From contig NZ_SNVJ01000002.1 of the NCBI RefSeq assembly GCF_009829925.1, forward strand, positions 186,001 through 250,000: DNA of 64,000 nt. The letters run 5' to 3'. The DNA is from Teichococcus coralli (GTDB lineage: Bacteria > Pseudomonadota > Alphaproteobacteria > Acetobacterales > Acetobacteraceae). The notes under the pieces are model-generated. The model was given only the letters and a program-made list of their open reading frames with translations, was not told where the DNA came from and searched no databases. Shown here piece by piece: positions 1 to 9,251 of the stretch (the first letter of the stretch is position 1; each line of letters starts with the position of its first letter). The position numbers were made by a program, and so were the translations under genes.

Positions 1-312
1 CGCCGCCGCCACAACCACGCCCAGCACGGCCAGGCCCATCACCGCCAGGACCAGCCGCCGGTTCTCAACCAGGTCGCCGAGCGGCACGACCAGCAGCAGC
101 CCGGCGCCGTAGCCGATCTGCGTCATCGTCACGATCAGCCCTGCCGCAGCCGGGGAAAGCCCAAGCTCGGCGCTGATCGGCCCGATCAGCGGCTGGGCGT
201 AGTAGATGTTGGCCACGATCAGGCCGCAGGCCCCCGCCAGCAGCAGGGTCAGCCAGGATGGCAGGGCGGCCTCGGCGGCGGCCTCCGGCGCAAGAGTGGC
301 GGACGCATTCAT
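1..312 (-). CDS. MFS transporter, N-terminal part (runs off window)
   Basis: Reading leftward from an ATG at 312, the frame stays open to the window edge, giving about 104 residues. A polar stretch of roughly 17 residues is followed by hydrophobic helices. A segment reading [15 protein letters not shown] and a later [18 protein letters not shown] are typical of the first helices and the A-like loop (GDLVENRR) of major facilitator drug or sugar transporters. It is divergent from the MATE gene at 461, with 148 bases between them that must hold both promoters. The substrate cannot be told from this fragment. Confidence 0.85.
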   Translation of the reverse strand, partial: MNASATLAPEAAAEAALPSWLTLLLAGACGLIVANIYYAQPLIGPISAELGLSPAAAGLIVTMTQIGYGAGLLLVVPLGDLVENRRLVLAVMGLAVLGVVVAAA

Positions 313-460
313 GCGGACCTCCGGTCGGTGTTGCGGCGCATCATGCGGGTGCCGGCTGCCGCTGTCCTCCGATCGCCGCGCATGGCAGCGGGCACGCCCG
401 CGCCGGACACAGGAACGTCGCGCGACGTGGCGGGCGGCCCGCGCTAAACGCCTTCCTGCC

Positions 461-1867
461 ATGCACACGGACCGAAAGAAGAACTCCCCGCGCCAAGGCT
501 GGGGGCGGGAGCTGCGCGCAACCCTGGCGCTGGCCTGGCCCCTGGCGCTGACTAACCTCTCGCAGATCGCGCTGGTGCTGACCGACACTTTCTTTCTCGG
601 CCAGCTCGGCGAGGTGCCGCTGGCCGCGGCGACGCTGGGGGGCAACCTCTACTTCATCGCCATGGCGCTGCCTTTCGGCCTCGGCTTCGCCGCCTCCGCC
701 ATGCTGGCGCAGGAGCGTGGCCGGGTGGCCGGCCATGTGCGCGAGATGCGCCGCACCGTGCGGCAGGCGAGCTGGGCGATGCTGCCCACCTTCGCCGTGC
801 TCGCGCTGGCGCTCTGGCACACCGGGCCGATCCTGCGCGCCACCGGGCAGGAGCCGGAGCTGGCCGCGGCGGCGGAGCTGTACAATCGCGCCCTGCTCTG
901 GGGAATGCTGCCCTTCTACGGCTTCCTGCTGCTGCGCGGCTTCCTTGCCGCGCTGGAGCGGCCGGCGCCAGCGCTCTGGGTGGCGGCCGGCGGCATCGGG
1001 CTGAACGCGGCGCTGGACTACGCGCTGGTCGCCGGCGGCCTTGGCTTTCCTTCGCTTGGCACGCTGGGGGCCGGGATGGCCAGCGCCCTGTCCAATCTCG
1101 GCATGTTCCTTGCCCTGGCGCTGTGGGTCCGACTCGACCACCGCCTGCGCCGCTTCCGTCTCGCCGGCCGCTTCTGGCGTACGGATCCGCAGCGGATGCG
1201 CGAGATCATCGTGCTGGGCCTGCCCATCGCCGGCAGCATGCTGCTGGAGATCGGCATCTTCAGCGCCACGGCGCTGGTGATGGGCTGGTTCGGCTCCAGC
1301 GCCGTGGCGGCGCATGCCGTGGCGCTGCAGGTAGCAGGCGCCTGCTTCATGGTGCCGATGGGCATCGGCCAGGCAGCCACCGCGCGCGTCGGGCTGGCGG
1401 CGGGCGCGGCCGACGGCGAGGCGGTTCGCCGGGCAGGCTGGACGGCCATTGGCCTCAGTGCGGGCTGCATGGCCGTGACCGCCACCTTGCTGCTTGCGGC
1501 GCCCGAATCCATCGCCGCGCTGTTCCTGGCGCCGGAACTGGTCGCGACGCGCGAGCTGGCGGGCACCCTGCTCATGGTCGCAGGCCTGTTCCAGCTGGCG
1601 GACGGGGTTCAGGCGGTGGCGGCGGGCGCCCTGCGCGGCCTGAGAGACACGCGCCTGCCCATGCTCTTCGCCGCCCTCGGCTATTGGGGGCTTGGTCTTC
1701 CCATCGGCCTCGGTCTTGGCTTCGAGGCCGGGCTGGGTCCGCGTGGCATCTGGATTGGGCTGGCATGCGGGCTCGGCAGCGTTGCCGTGCTGATGACGCT
1801 GCGGTGGGCGGCACTGGCCAACCCGAACGCCATTGCCCTTCGCGAAGCGCAGGTCAGCCCAAACTAA
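461..1867 (+). CDS. MATE family multidrug/Na+ efflux transporter
   Basis: This is a 468-residue integral membrane protein of the MATE/NorM type, which exports cationic drugs or metabolites using a proton or sodium gradient. About twelve hydrophobic segments are visible. The first helix carries [25 protein letters not shown], the usual N-terminal MATE signature region, and [17 protein letters not shown] opens the second half. The ATG at 461 is preferred because the frame upstream is Arg/Ala-rich and unlike any transporter; from 461 the length matches the family (about 450-470). Only a weak ribosome site is seen. It diverges from the MFS gene, so this corner looks like an efflux locus. The substrate is unknown. 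Confidence 0.9.
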   Translation: MHTDRKKNSPRQGWGRELRATLALAWPLALTNLSQIALVLTDTFFLGQLGEVPLAAATLGGNLYFIAMALPFGLGFAASAMLAQERGRVAGHVREMRRTVRQASWAMLPTFAVLALALWHTGPILRATGQEPELAAAAELYNRALLWGMLPFYGFLLLRGFLAALERPAPALWVAAGGIGLNAALDYALVAGGLGFPSLGTLGAGMASALSNLGMFLALALWVRLDHRLRRFRLAGRFWRTDPQRMREIIVLGLPIAGSMLLEIGIFSATALVMGWFGSSAVAAHAVALQVAGACFMVPMGIGQAATARVGLAAGAADGEAVRRAGWTAIGLSAGCMAVTATLLLAAPESIAALFLAPELVATRELAGTLLMVAGLFQLADGVQAVAAGALRGLRDTRLPMLFAALGYWGLGLPIGLGLGFEAGLGPRGIWIGLACGLGSVAVLMTLRWAALANPNAIALREAQVSPN

Positions 1868-2045
1868 GACTAAGCCGTGCGGCGGAAGGATGGTTCGCCG
1901 ATTTATCAACCAGAGGTTTAATATCTGCAGCATAAACCATCTTCATAATTTATTTCGATCCTTTCATGTTTTTCCCGTGTATTTCAGCTGCGGCTTCCCC
2001 TATAAGCTTAATTCACGAAAACGTGAGTGAAGGTGAGACGCCAAA

Positions 2046-2534
2046 ATGGCTCCGAAGCTTGCCGACTTCACCGATGCTCTCTGGGGCATCAACCAAGCGA
2101 TGCTGGACGAGACGCCCGATCTCACCGACGTGCGCCGGATGGAAGGCGTCGCCTACCTGAAGATCGGCGCGCTCCACGGCGTGACGGTCGAGGTCGAATC
2201 GGCGCTCGACGAGACAGGGGATGTTCCTTCGCTTGTCTGCCAGGGTCTGGTGATCCGCTGCCTGATCCCGCGCGGCGCCGACTTCGAAGCCCTTCGCCTT
2301 TCCCTGGCGGGCGGCGAGATCGCCCGCCTGGTCCAGGCGGTGCTGAAAGGCCACGAGGTCGAGCTGACGCCGGAGGGCGGCACCGGGCGCCTGAGCCGCG
2401 GTGCGCAACGCGCGCGGGAACAGCTGCTCAATACGCTGGCGAAGCTCGTGCCTGCCACGAATGCCCCGGTCGCAGCCTGGGCGGCCGTTCGCAACAGGCA
2501 GGCCGCCGCGCCGGAAGCCGCGCTGGTGCACTGA
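2046..2534 (+). CDS. Hypothetical protein, 162 aa
   Basis: I do not recognise this protein. It is soluble, acidic in its first two thirds (DFTDALWGINQAMLDETPDLTDVRRMEG) and more basic toward the end (RGAQRAREQLLNTLAKL), with no signal peptide or membrane segment. An AAGGTGAG ribosome site ends about nine bases before the ATG. The 178-base leader after the MATE gene is clearly AT-rich for this genome and has a small TCACG-AAAA-CGTGA dyad at 2013-2026, so the gene probably has its own promoter. It is convergent with the lysR gene at 2584. The reading frame and ribosome site support a real gene; the function is unknown. Confidence 0.7.
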   Translation: MAPKLADFTDALWGINQAMLDETPDLTDVRRMEGVAYLKIGALHGVTVEVESALDETGDVPSLVCQGLVIRCLIPRGADFEALRLSLAGGEIARLVQAVLKGHEVELTPEGGTGRLSRGAQRAREQLLNTLAKLVPATNAPVAAWAAVRNRQAAAPEAALVH

Positions 2535-2583
2535 AGCCGGCGGTCGGCGGCGCCCGCGGGATGATGGGGCGGCAAGCGCCTCT

Positions 2584-3483
2584 TCATCCGCCCGTGCTGC
2601 CAAGTTCCCTTCTGAGCTGCTCGATCATCCAACGCCCGGCCGTTCCCGGCGCGTGGCCGCGACGGCTCACCACATGCAGCGCGATGCTGAAAGGTGCCTG
2701 CCCCTTCAGCTCCAGGCGCTGCAAGGCCCCGCTGGCCAGGTGCGCCTCGACCATATGGGCGGGCATGTTGCACCAGCCGAAGCCGCCGAGCAGGAAGTTC
2801 ATCCGCGTATAGGCGTCGGCGAAGCGCCAGATGCGGTGGCCGATGATGCCGCGCGACCAGGTTCCGGGCGCGGAGGCATCCGTCAGCACCAGTTGCACGT
2901 GCTCGCGCAGCCTTTCCCGGTTGAGAGGTCCCTGCTGCCGGGCCAGCGGATGCGCCGCCGCCGCCACCGGGATCATGGGAACGGAGGTGAGGAACTCCGT
3001 TTCCAGGTCCGAGGCGCCGATGATCTCGATGGGATAGATCGCGAGTTGCGCGCTCCCGTCGCGCAGGTGGCGCAGCGGCGCGCCGACCGACTCGGTCAGC
3101 CAGCTCACCGGCAGCAAGGGGTAGCGCTCGCCGAGCGCCTTCAGGACCCGCATGCCGATATCGGCCGGGAAGAACTGGTCAACCGCGACGGTCAGCTCCG
3201 CTTCCAGCCCCCCCGCCATGCTCTGCGCCCTTGCCCGCAGCACGCGCGCCTCCTCGATCAGGCGGCGCGCGTCCGCGATGACGGCCTTCCCCGCCTCCGT
3301 GGGGCGCGGCCGCTTCTGCGTGCGGTCGAACAGGGTGATCTGCAGTGTCACCTCGAGCGCGGCAACGGACTGGCTGATGGCCGACTGCACGCGCTGCAAC
3401 TTGCGGGCAGCCGCGGAGAAGCTGCCTGTCTCCGCCACGGCGACCAGGATGCGGAGCTGGTCCAGCGTCATTGGGTCGAGCAT
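2584..3483 (-). CDS. LysR-family transcriptional regulator
   Basis: This 299-residue protein has the standard LysR layout. Residues about 5-65 form the winged helix-turn-helix (TLDQLRILVAVAETGSFSAAARKL, then SAISQSVAALE), and the rest is the two-lobed co-inducer domain (ELTVAVDQFF, ...VLTDASAPG). The ATG at 3483 is chosen because an AGGGGAA ribosome site lies just upstream; an internal ATG at 3471 would also keep the whole DNA-binding domain. It diverges from the small exported-protein gene at 3611, and the asparaginase-TRAP genes lie just beyond. By the usual LysR rule it may control that divergent side; this is inferred, not shown. Confidence 0.9.
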   Translation of the reverse strand: MLDPMTLDQLRILVAVAETGSFSAAARKLQRVQSAISQSVAALEVTLQITLFDRTQKRPRPTEAGKAVIADARRLIEEARVLRARAQSMAGGLEAELTVAVDQFFPADIGMRVLKALGERYPLLPVSWLTESVGAPLRHLRDGSAQLAIYPIEIIGASDLETEFLTSVPMIPVAAAAHPLARQQGPLNRERLREHVQLVLTDASAPGTWSRGIIGHRIWRFADAYTRMNFLLGGFGWCNMPAHMVEAHLASGALQRLELKGQAPFSIALHVVSRRGHAPGTAGRWMIEQLRRELGSTGG

Positions 3484-3484
3484 C

Positions 3485-3512
3485 TATCAGTTCCCCTGCT
3501 GATAATGCGCAT
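3485..3512. promoter_or_regulatory. Candidate LysR operator in the divergent region
   Basis: TATCAG and CTGATA form a perfect 6-bp inverted repeat separated by 8 bases (3485-3504), and an 8-bp palindrome ATGCGCAT follows at once (3505-3512). The dyad starts two bases upstream of the lysR start codon and covers its ribosome site, so binding there could autoregulate lysR. This is a sequence observation; the regulator assignment is inferred from position. Confidence 0.45.
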
Positions 3513-3610
3513 ATTTTCAGCAGTTCCGGCGATGAATCGGGCGGCGCATAACGCCGTCACCGGCGGATTGAACCTCCCGCCTCCAACCCCGCAACAAAGG
3601 AGTTCGTGCC

Positions 3611-3934
3611 ATGACCGCTTCCCGCACCCTGTTCGCCGCGGCCGCCCTGCTGGGCATGAGCGGCACTCTCGCGCAGGCGCAGGACGCCCTCACCGTGACC
3701 GGCACCGGCGAGAACTTCGCCGTAAGCTATGCCGCGGAGCATACCGGCAACATTCTTGGCGGCGGCTTCGCCAAGGTGGTGGACCAGGGCCGGAACAGCC
3801 GCATCGTCTATGCCGATCCCGCCCTGGGCCAGAAGGCAAGCGGCCTGCCGGTGTTCACCGGCGGACAGGAGGGCGCGGTGGTCTACCTTCCCGCTCCGGC
3901 CGCACCGCTCACCATGGCGGACAACCGGCGCTGA
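3611..3934 (+). CDS. Small exported hypothetical protein, 107 aa
   Basis: A clear Sec signal peptide (TASRTLFAAAALLGMSGTLAQAQD, cleavage probably after AQA near residue 23) precedes a small domain of about 84 residues with alternating beta-like segments (ALTVTGTGENFAVSYA, GAVVYLPAPAAPLTMADN). AAAGGAG at 3596-3602 is an excellent ribosome site eight bases before the ATG. It is divergent from lysR and may be that regulator's target. I recognise no named domain; a periplasmic location is inferred from the signal peptide. Confidence 0.75.
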   Translation: MTASRTLFAAAALLGMSGTLAQAQDALTVTGTGENFAVSYAAEHTGNILGGGFAKVVDQGRNSRIVYADPALGQKASGLPVFTGGQEGAVVYLPAPAAPLTMADNRR

Positions 3935-4019
3935 CCACGCCGTGGCGGCACCAGGACGACAGGGCTTCCCGGGCCACCCGTCGGCGGCCCGGCGCTCCAT
4001 CGCCTGAAGGAGGCGCGTC

Positions 4020-4115
4020 ATGCCCGCTCCATCCGGAAATCTCTGGCTCCAGGCGATGCAGGCCTGGCTTGGCCGCGCACCGCCCTGGCCGGCACCCGAC
4101 CCCGCCTCGCGCTGA
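4020..4115 (+). CDS. Possible small protein, 31 aa
   Basis: An ATG at 4020 has an AAGGAGG ribosome site at 4007-4013, six bases away, which is close to ideal. The 31-codon frame is Trp- and Pro-rich (it contains NLWLQAMQAWLGRAPPW) and ends in TGA. The amphipathic N-terminal half could lie on a membrane. It sits alone between the exported-protein gene and the asparaginase gene. The strong ribosome site is the main evidence; no homologue is known to me. Confidence 0.4.
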   Translation: MPAPSGNLWLQAMQAWLGRAPPWPAPDPASR

Positions 4116-4191
4116 GGCGGGCGCCCCTGCTGGCCATTCGCCGGCGCCAGTCCTACAGCTTGGGCTTCCGCCCTCTGCAGGACGCTGAAGC

Positions 4192-5205
4192 ATGCCCGAC
4201 CCCACCGCCCCCAAGCCCCGCGTCGCCTTCATCGGCACCGGCGGCACCATGGCCTCGCTTGGCCGCGACGGGCTCGACATCCAGGACTACGGCGCACAGG
4301 GAAAGGTGATGGATGCGCCCACCATCGTGGCGCGCGTTCCCGAGCTGGCGCAGGTGGCCGAAGTCCTTCCCCGCCCCTACAGCGCCGTCATCTCCTCCCG
4401 CATCGGCTTCCGCGACTGGCAGGCACTGGCCCGTGAATGCGACCGCGCGGTGGCCGAGATCCCGGACCTCGCCGGAATCGTGATCGGGCATGGCACCTCC
4501 AGCATGGAGGAGACCGCCTACGCCCTTTCCCTCGGCCTGAAGGTCGCGGTGCCCGTGGTGATGGTCGGCGCGCAGCGCCCGGCCTCGGCGCTTTCCAGCG
4601 ACATGGGCATGAACCTCGTGAACGCCGTGCGCGTGGCGGCCAGTGCGGAGGCGCGCGGCCTTGGCGTGCTGGTGCTGCTGAATGACGAGATCCATGCCGC
4701 GCGCGAGGTCTCGAAGACCTCCACCTGGCGGCTGCAGACCTTCCGCACCCCGGATTTCGGGGCGCTCGGCCATGCCGATGGCGACCGCGTCGCCTTCTAC
4801 CGCCGCCCGCTGCGCCGTGTGGCGCCGGATACCGAGTTCGACATCCGCAAGCTGGCCGCCCTGCCCCGCGTGGACATCGCCTATTCCCACGCCGATGCCG
4901 ACGCGACGGCGATCCACGCCTTTGTCGCCGCCGGGGCGCGCGGCATCATCAGCGCCGGATTCGCGCCCGGCAGCCCCACGCCCGCCGAGGCGGATGCGCT
5001 GGCGGAGGCGGTGGAACAGGGCGTGGTGGTGGTGCAGTCCAGCCGCGTCGGCAGCGGTCGGGTGGTACGGACCCAGAAGATGCGGGCCCGCGGCATCCTG
5101 GCTGCCGACAACCTGACGCCGCAGAAGGCACGCGTTCTGCTCGCCCTCGCGCTCACGGTGACGGATGATCCCGCCGAGGTGGAGCGGATCTTCGCCACCT
5201 ACTGA
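4192..5205 (+). CDS. L-asparaginase/glutaminase family amidohydrolase
   Basis: A 337-residue type I/II asparaginase-fold protein that would hydrolyse asparagine, glutamine or a related amide. The first Thr-loop is intact (GTGGTMAS, Thr19) and so is the later catalytic lysine region (EVSKTSTWRLQTF, Lys175). The second signature normally reads HGTDT(M/L)EE, but here it reads HGTSSMEE (residues 100-107), so the usual catalytic Asp is Ser103. There is no signal peptide, so it is probably cytoplasmic. A TRAP transporter pair starts 86 bases downstream on the same strand and a LysR regulator lies upstream, suggesting uptake and hydrolysis of one imported compound. The substrate may not be asparagine. 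Confidence 0.88.
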   Translation: MPDPTAPKPRVAFIGTGGTMASLGRDGLDIQDYGAQGKVMDAPTIVARVPELAQVAEVLPRPYSAVISSRIGFRDWQALARECDRAVAEIPDLAGIVIGHGTSSMEETAYALSLGLKVAVPVVMVGAQRPASALSSDMGMNLVNAVRVAASAEARGLGVLVLLNDEIHAAREVSKTSTWRLQTFRTPDFGALGHADGDRVAFYRRPLRRVAPDTEFDIRKLAALPRVDIAYSHADADATAIHAFVAAGARGIISAGFAPGSPTPAEADALAEAVEQGVVVVQSSRVGSGRVVRTQKMRARGILAADNLTPQKARVLLALALTVTDDPAEVERIFATY

Positions 5206-5291
5206 GATATGGTCGGCTTATCGTACAACGCCCCTTCCCCGCTTCGCCGCCGACAGGATACCGTGCCGGCAACGAGTATGGGGAGACCGAC

Positions 5292-5870
5292 GTGCAAGAA
5301 TCCGCACCGCCAGGACGGGATGCCGAGCGGCTGTTCGCCGACCTCGCCGCCGAGGAGGCCGCCCAGCCAGACCCGCCCTTTCCGATGGCGCCGGAGGACT
5401 GGCTGATCTTTGTGCTGTTCTGGGCCATGTCCGGCATCGTGTTCCTGCAGTTCTTCACGCGCTACGTGCTGAACGACAGCATCGCCTGGACGGAGGAGAT
5501 CGCCAGCTACATGCTGATGGTGCTCGCCTTCTGGGGCAGCGCCCTGGCGGCGCGGCGCGGCTCGCATATCGCGGTGGAGTTCCTGCTGAACATCCTGCCC
5601 GCCGGCGCCCGCCGCTTCGCCCGGCTGGGGGTGGCGCTGCTGACCGCCGCCTTTTTCGCCATCAGCGTCCTGCTCTGCCTGCAGGTGGCCGAGGCCATGC
5701 GGTTCCAGCCGATGATCGCCATCGACTGGCCGATCTCCGTCATTTACTGGGGCATTCTGGCCGGGCTGGTGCTGACCACGCTTCGCAGCCTGCAGCACGC
5801 CGTCCGCCGTTTCCGCGCGGGCGAGTCCGCGACGGCGACCGACCCCTCCATCGGAGGCGTGCAGCTGTGA
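5292..5870 (+). CDS. dctQ: TRAP transporter small membrane subunit
   Basis: A 192-residue DctQ-type subunit with four predicted helices after a 35-residue acidic, Pro-rich cytoplasmic leader. The family motif region around the first two helices is visible (FLQFFTRYVLNDSIAWTEEIASYMLMVLAFWGSALAARRGSHI is the usual layout of helix, WxEE and GS-x-AVE). It starts with GTG at 5292; GGGGAG at 5280-5285 is a good ribosome site six bases away. It overlaps dctM by four bases. The partner solute-binding protein DctP is not in this neighbourhood. Confidence 0.92.
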   Translation: MQESAPPGRDAERLFADLAAEEAAQPDPPFPMAPEDWLIFVLFWAMSGIVFLQFFTRYVLNDSIAWTEEIASYMLMVLAFWGSALAARRGSHIAVEFLLNILPAGARRFARLGVALLTAAFFAISVLLCLQVAEAMRFQPMIAIDWPISVIYWGILAGLVLTTLRSLQHAVRRFRAGESATATDPSIGGVQL

Positions 5871-7144
5871 CGGCGCTTCTCTTCCTCGGCTTCTGCGGCC
5901 TGCTGCTGATCGGCATCCCGGTGGCGGTGGCGCTTGGCGGCGCCTCGCTGATCTATGTCTGGGTGGATGGCGGCCTGCCGCCGCTGGTCGTGCTGCACCG
6001 CATGGCCAGCGGCATCGAGAGCTTCCCGCTGCTCGCCATTCCCTTCTTCATCATGGCCGGCAGCCTGATGAACTCGGCCGGCATCACCGAGCGGATCTTC
6101 AGCTTCGCGGTGGCGCTGGTCGGCTGGGCGCGCGGCGGCCTCGGCCATGTGAACGTGGTGGCCAGCATCATCTTCGCCGGCATGTCCGGCACCGCGGTCG
6201 CCGATGCGGGCGGCATCGGCAGCATCGAGATCAAGGCGATGCGGGACCACAAGTACCCGCTGCCCTTCTCGGTCGGCATCACCGCCGCCTCCTCCACCAT
6301 CGGGCCGATCATTCCGCCCAGCCTGCCGATGGTGATCTTCGGCGTCATGGCCAATGCCTCGGTCGGACAGCTCTTCGCCGCCGGGCTGATCCCCGGCCTG
6401 TTCATGGCCGCCGTGCTGATGGTCTGGGTGGCGGTCGAGGCGCGCCGCAAGCGCTTCCCGCGTGACGCCGCCTTCTCCCTGCCGCGGCTCGGGCACGCCT
6501 TCCGCCGTGCCTTCCTGCCGCTGCTGACGCCGGTGCTGATGGTCGGCGGCATGACCACCGGGGCCTTCACGCCCACCGAGGCCGCCATTGCCGCCACCTT
6601 CTACGCGCTGTTCCTCGGCGCCGTGGTCTATCGCAGCCTGAGCTGGCGCGGCTTCCTGCGGGTCAGCATGGAGACCATCGAGACCACCGCCGTGGTGCTG
6701 CTGATCGTGGCCGGCGCCAGCATCTTCGGCTGGCTGGTGACGACGACGCGCATCACCGATGGCGTGGCCGACTTCGTGCTTTCCATCACCAGCGAGCGCT
6801 GGGCGGTGCTGCTGCTGGTCAACCTGTTCCTGCTGCTGGTCGGCTGCTTCCTGGAAACGGTGGCCGCCATCACCATCCTGGTGCCCGTGCTGCTGCCGCT
6901 GATGGCCAAGATCGGCGTGGACCCCGTGCATTTCGGCATCATCATGGTGCTGAACCTGATGATCGGGCTGCTGACGCCGCCAGTGGGCATGGTGCTGTTC
7001 ATCCTGGCCCGCGTCTCCGGCATGACCTTCGAGGAGACGACAAAGGCCACCGCGCCCTTCCTGATCCCGCTGTTCTTCTGCCTGGCGCTGGTCACCTTCT
7101 GGGAGCCGCTCTCGATGTGGCTGCCCACGCTGATGTACCGCTGA
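5867..7144 (+). CDS. dctM: TRAP transporter large permease subunit
   Basis: A 425-residue, roughly twelve-helix permease that with DctQ drives sodium-coupled uptake of organic acids or similar solutes delivered by a periplasmic binding protein. Typical DctM stretches are present: IPFFIMAGSLMNSAGITERIF near residue 60, GIGSIEIKAM, STIGPIIPPSLPMVI and GLLTPPVGMVLFI near the end. The start is a GTG whose last two bases and the next form the dctQ stop (GTGA), so the pair is translationally coupled. A strong hairpin follows the stop. The substrate is not deducible; the upstream asparaginase-family gene suggests an amide or amino-acid derivative. Confidence 0.94.
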   Translation: MTALLFLGFCGLLLIGIPVAVALGGASLIYVWVDGGLPPLVVLHRMASGIESFPLLAIPFFIMAGSLMNSAGITERIFSFAVALVGWARGGLGHVNVVASIIFAGMSGTAVADAGGIGSIEIKAMRDHKYPLPFSVGITAASSTIGPIIPPSLPMVIFGVMANASVGQLFAAGLIPGLFMAAVLMVWVAVEARRKRFPRDAAFSLPRLGHAFRRAFLPLLTPVLMVGGMTTGAFTPTEAAIAATFYALFLGAVVYRSLSWRGFLRVSMETIETTAVVLLIVAGASIFGWLVTTTRITDGVADFVLSITSERWAVLLLVNLFLLLVGCFLETVAAITILVPVLLPLMAKIGVDPVHFGIIMVLNLMIGLLTPPVGMVLFILARVSGMTFEETTKATAPFLIPLFFCLALVTFWEPLSMWLPTLMYR

Positions 7145-7153
7145 AGCACGGGA

Positions 7154-7183
7154 CGTGTGCGCCCCTTCCCGGGCGCGCACACG
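7154..7183 (+). terminator. Hairpin after dctM
   Basis: CGTGTGCGC (7154-7162) pairs perfectly with GCGCACACG (7175-7183), with a further CCC/GGG pairing possible inside the 12-base loop. No clear T-run follows, only CCTTTGG, so it may be a factor-assisted terminator or an mRNA 3' end protector. Confidence 0.45.
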
Positions 7184-7247
7184 GCCTTTGGCGGAGTTTT
7201 AACCTCCTTCTGTGGAAGGTATGGCTCTCCGCTGCTGGTGAATTGCC

Positions 7248-9239
7248 ATGCCCGCTCCCGCTACGTCGAAATCCCTCGGCCTCGTCGGCCGGTTGCTGCT
7301 GCTGGCGGTGCTGCCGCTGATCGCCGGCGTCGGCCTTACGGCCTTCGGCGCAGACTGGGCCGGCCGGACCGGGCGCGCGCCCCTGGAGCAGCAGGCGGCC
7401 GAGCAGGCGGCCGAACAGGCGCGGCTCGCCGTGGAAGCGATGGAGACCCGGATGGCCGGCTATGCCGCGGCCCTCTCCTTGCGGCCGGATCTGGTGGCAA
7501 CGATCGTGAAGGGCGGCCCCGCGACGACCGACGCCCTGCGGCCGTTGGCGGTGGAGGCGCTGGCCGTGCTGCGGACCGCCGACCCCACGGTGGCGCTGCT
7601 GGAAATCTCCGACGCCCGCGGCCGGATCCTGATCCGCGGCCATAACCCTGCCGTGGCGGGCGACGACAAGTCCCGTGTGCCCGACGTGGCGGAGGCGCTG
7701 CGGGGGACGCTGGCCCATGGCGCCGTGGTCTCGCCGAGCAGCGGCCATCTGGCCGTCGGCGCCGTGGCGCCGCTGCGCGTCCAGCCGGACGGCCCTGTGC
7801 TAGGCACCCTGAAAGTGGGCGGTGCCTTCAACGCGGAAACCGCCGCCATGCTGGCCCGGCGCGCCCGCACGGAGATCCTGTTGTTCGGCGCTGGCCGGAT
7901 GGCCGCCAGCACGCTGCCATCCGTTGAGAGCACCGCCCTTCCCGCCGAATGGCAGCAGGCCGCTGCCTCGGCGCAGCCACGTCTGCTGCGCCTGGGCAAC
8001 CAGGACTTCCGCGCCGTGCCGGTGGCGATCCATGGCGCCGATGGTGCGACACAGGGACTTATCGTCACCTTGCTGCCCCTCGCCTCCTGGCAGGAGGTAG
8101 GCACGCGCGGGTTGGTGGTCATTCTGTTGGTTGGCGGCGCCGTGCTGTTGTTGGCTGGGCCGGTGGCCTGGCTGGCGGCGGCACGCCTGGCCAGGCCGCT
8201 CACCGGCGTCGCCCGCGCCCTGCACCGCATGGCCTCCGGCGACCTGGCGCCGCAGCCTCTGAAACCGAGCCGGGTGCCGGAAATCCGCGCCATGCTGGCG
8301 GGCCTGGATTCGTTCAGCGCGGCGGCGCAGCGGGCTCGCGCGCTGGAGGAGGAAGCCACCGCCGCCGCGCAGGCGGCGGCGGCCCGCCGGCGCGAGGCGA
8401 CACTCGCCCTCGCGCAGCAGGTGGAGGAAGCCCTGGGCGCGGTGGCGGCACAGCTCGGGACCTCGGCCTCCGCGCTGGACCGCAGTTCCGGTCAGCTCGG
8501 CGCCGCCGCGGACAGCGCCGCCAGCATGGCAAGCTCCGCCCGGGCGGAAGCCGGCCGGGCGAGCGAAGACGTGCAGGCCGTGGCCACCGCTGCCGAGGAG
8601 ATGGCCGCCTCGGTGAACGAGATCACACGGCGCGTCACCGAGGCCGCGGCCACTGCGCGCCAAGCGGCGCAGCAGGTTGGCACGACTGACCAGACGGTGC
8701 GCACCCTGGCTGATGGTGCGCAGCAGATCGCCGCGGTGGTGGACCTGATCCGTGACATCGCCAGCCGGACCAACCTGCTGGCATTGAACGCCACCATCGA
8801 GGCCGCGCGGGCCGGCGAGAGCGGCAAAGGCTTTGCCATCGTCGCGCATGAGGTGAAGCAGCTGGCGACGCAGACCGCCCGCGCCACCGAGGAGATCGCC
8901 AGCCAGATCAGCGCCATCCAGGCAGCCGCCGGGCAGGCGCTTCAGGCGGTGGACGGCATCAGCGGCACCGCCGAGCAGAACAGCAACATCGCCGCCGGAA
9001 TCGCCGCGGCCGTGGAGCAGCAGAGCGCCGCGACGCAGGAGATCGCCCGTGCCGCCGCCGCAGCAGCGAGCCACACCCGCGGCGCCGCGCGCGAGATCGA
9101 GGGCGTGGTCGGGGGAGCGACGGAGGCGGCCGCCGCGGTGGAGACGGTGCGCGGAGCCTCCGGCGAGGTTGCGCGACAGAGCGTTACCCTGCGCGACAAC
9201 CTCAACCGTCTGCTGGGGCGGCTGCGGGAGGCCGCCTAA
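7248..9239 (+). CDS. Methyl-accepting chemotaxis protein
   Basis: A 663-residue chemoreceptor. Helix 1 spans about residues 12-33. A periplasmic region of about 250 residues has a Cache-like strand ([18 protein letters not shown] near 117-134). Helix 2 is near 286-310, a HAMP domain near 312-365, and the long cytoplasmic signalling coiled coil follows. Its hairpin tip carries the near-invariant [18 protein letters not shown] and [13 protein letters not shown]. No NWETF-like CheR tether is seen at the C-terminus. It would signal to CheA/CheW, which in this window lie 28 kb away. A TTAACC half-site lies at 7199-7204 upstream, too little to call a CtrA site. Confidence 0.95.
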   Translation: MPAPATSKSLGLVGRLLLLAVLPLIAGVGLTAFGADWAGRTGRAPLEQQAAEQAAEQARLAVEAMETRMAGYAAALSLRPDLVATIVKGGPATTDALRPLAVEALAVLRTADPTVALLEISDARGRILIRGHNPAVAGDDKSRVPDVAEALRGTLAHGAVVSPSSGHLAVGAVAPLRVQPDGPVLGTLKVGGAFNAETAAMLARRARTEILLFGAGRMAASTLPSVESTALPAEWQQAAASAQPRLLRLGNQDFRAVPVAIHGADGATQGLIVTLLPLASWQEVGTRGLVVILLVGGAVLLLAGPVAWLAAARLARPLTGVARALHRMASGDLAPQPLKPSRVPEIRAMLAGLDSFSAAAQRARALEEEATAAAQAAAARRREATLALAQQVEEALGAVAAQLGTSASALDRSSGQLGAAADSAASMASSARAEAGRASEDVQAVATAAEEMAASVNEITRRVTEAAATARQAAQQVGTTDQTVRTLADGAQQIAAVVDLIRDIASRTNLLALNATIEAARAGESGKGFAIVAHEVKQLATQTARATEEIASQISAIQAAAGQALQAVDGISGTAEQNSNIAAGIAAAVEQQSAATQEIARAAAAAASHTRGAAREIEGVVGGATEAAAAVETVRGASGEVARQSVTLRDNLNRLLGRLREAA

Positions 9240-9251
9240 TCAGCCTCGCCC

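Noticed and set aside
206-460. N-terminal extension of the MATE protein
   Set aside because: The extra 85 residues are Arg/Ala-rich, overlap the divergent MFS gene and match no transporter N-terminus.
7199-7204. TTAACC upstream of the chemoreceptor as a CtrA site
   Set aside because: Only one half-site is present; the TTAA-N7-TTAA spacing is not met, and a 6-mer is expected by chance.
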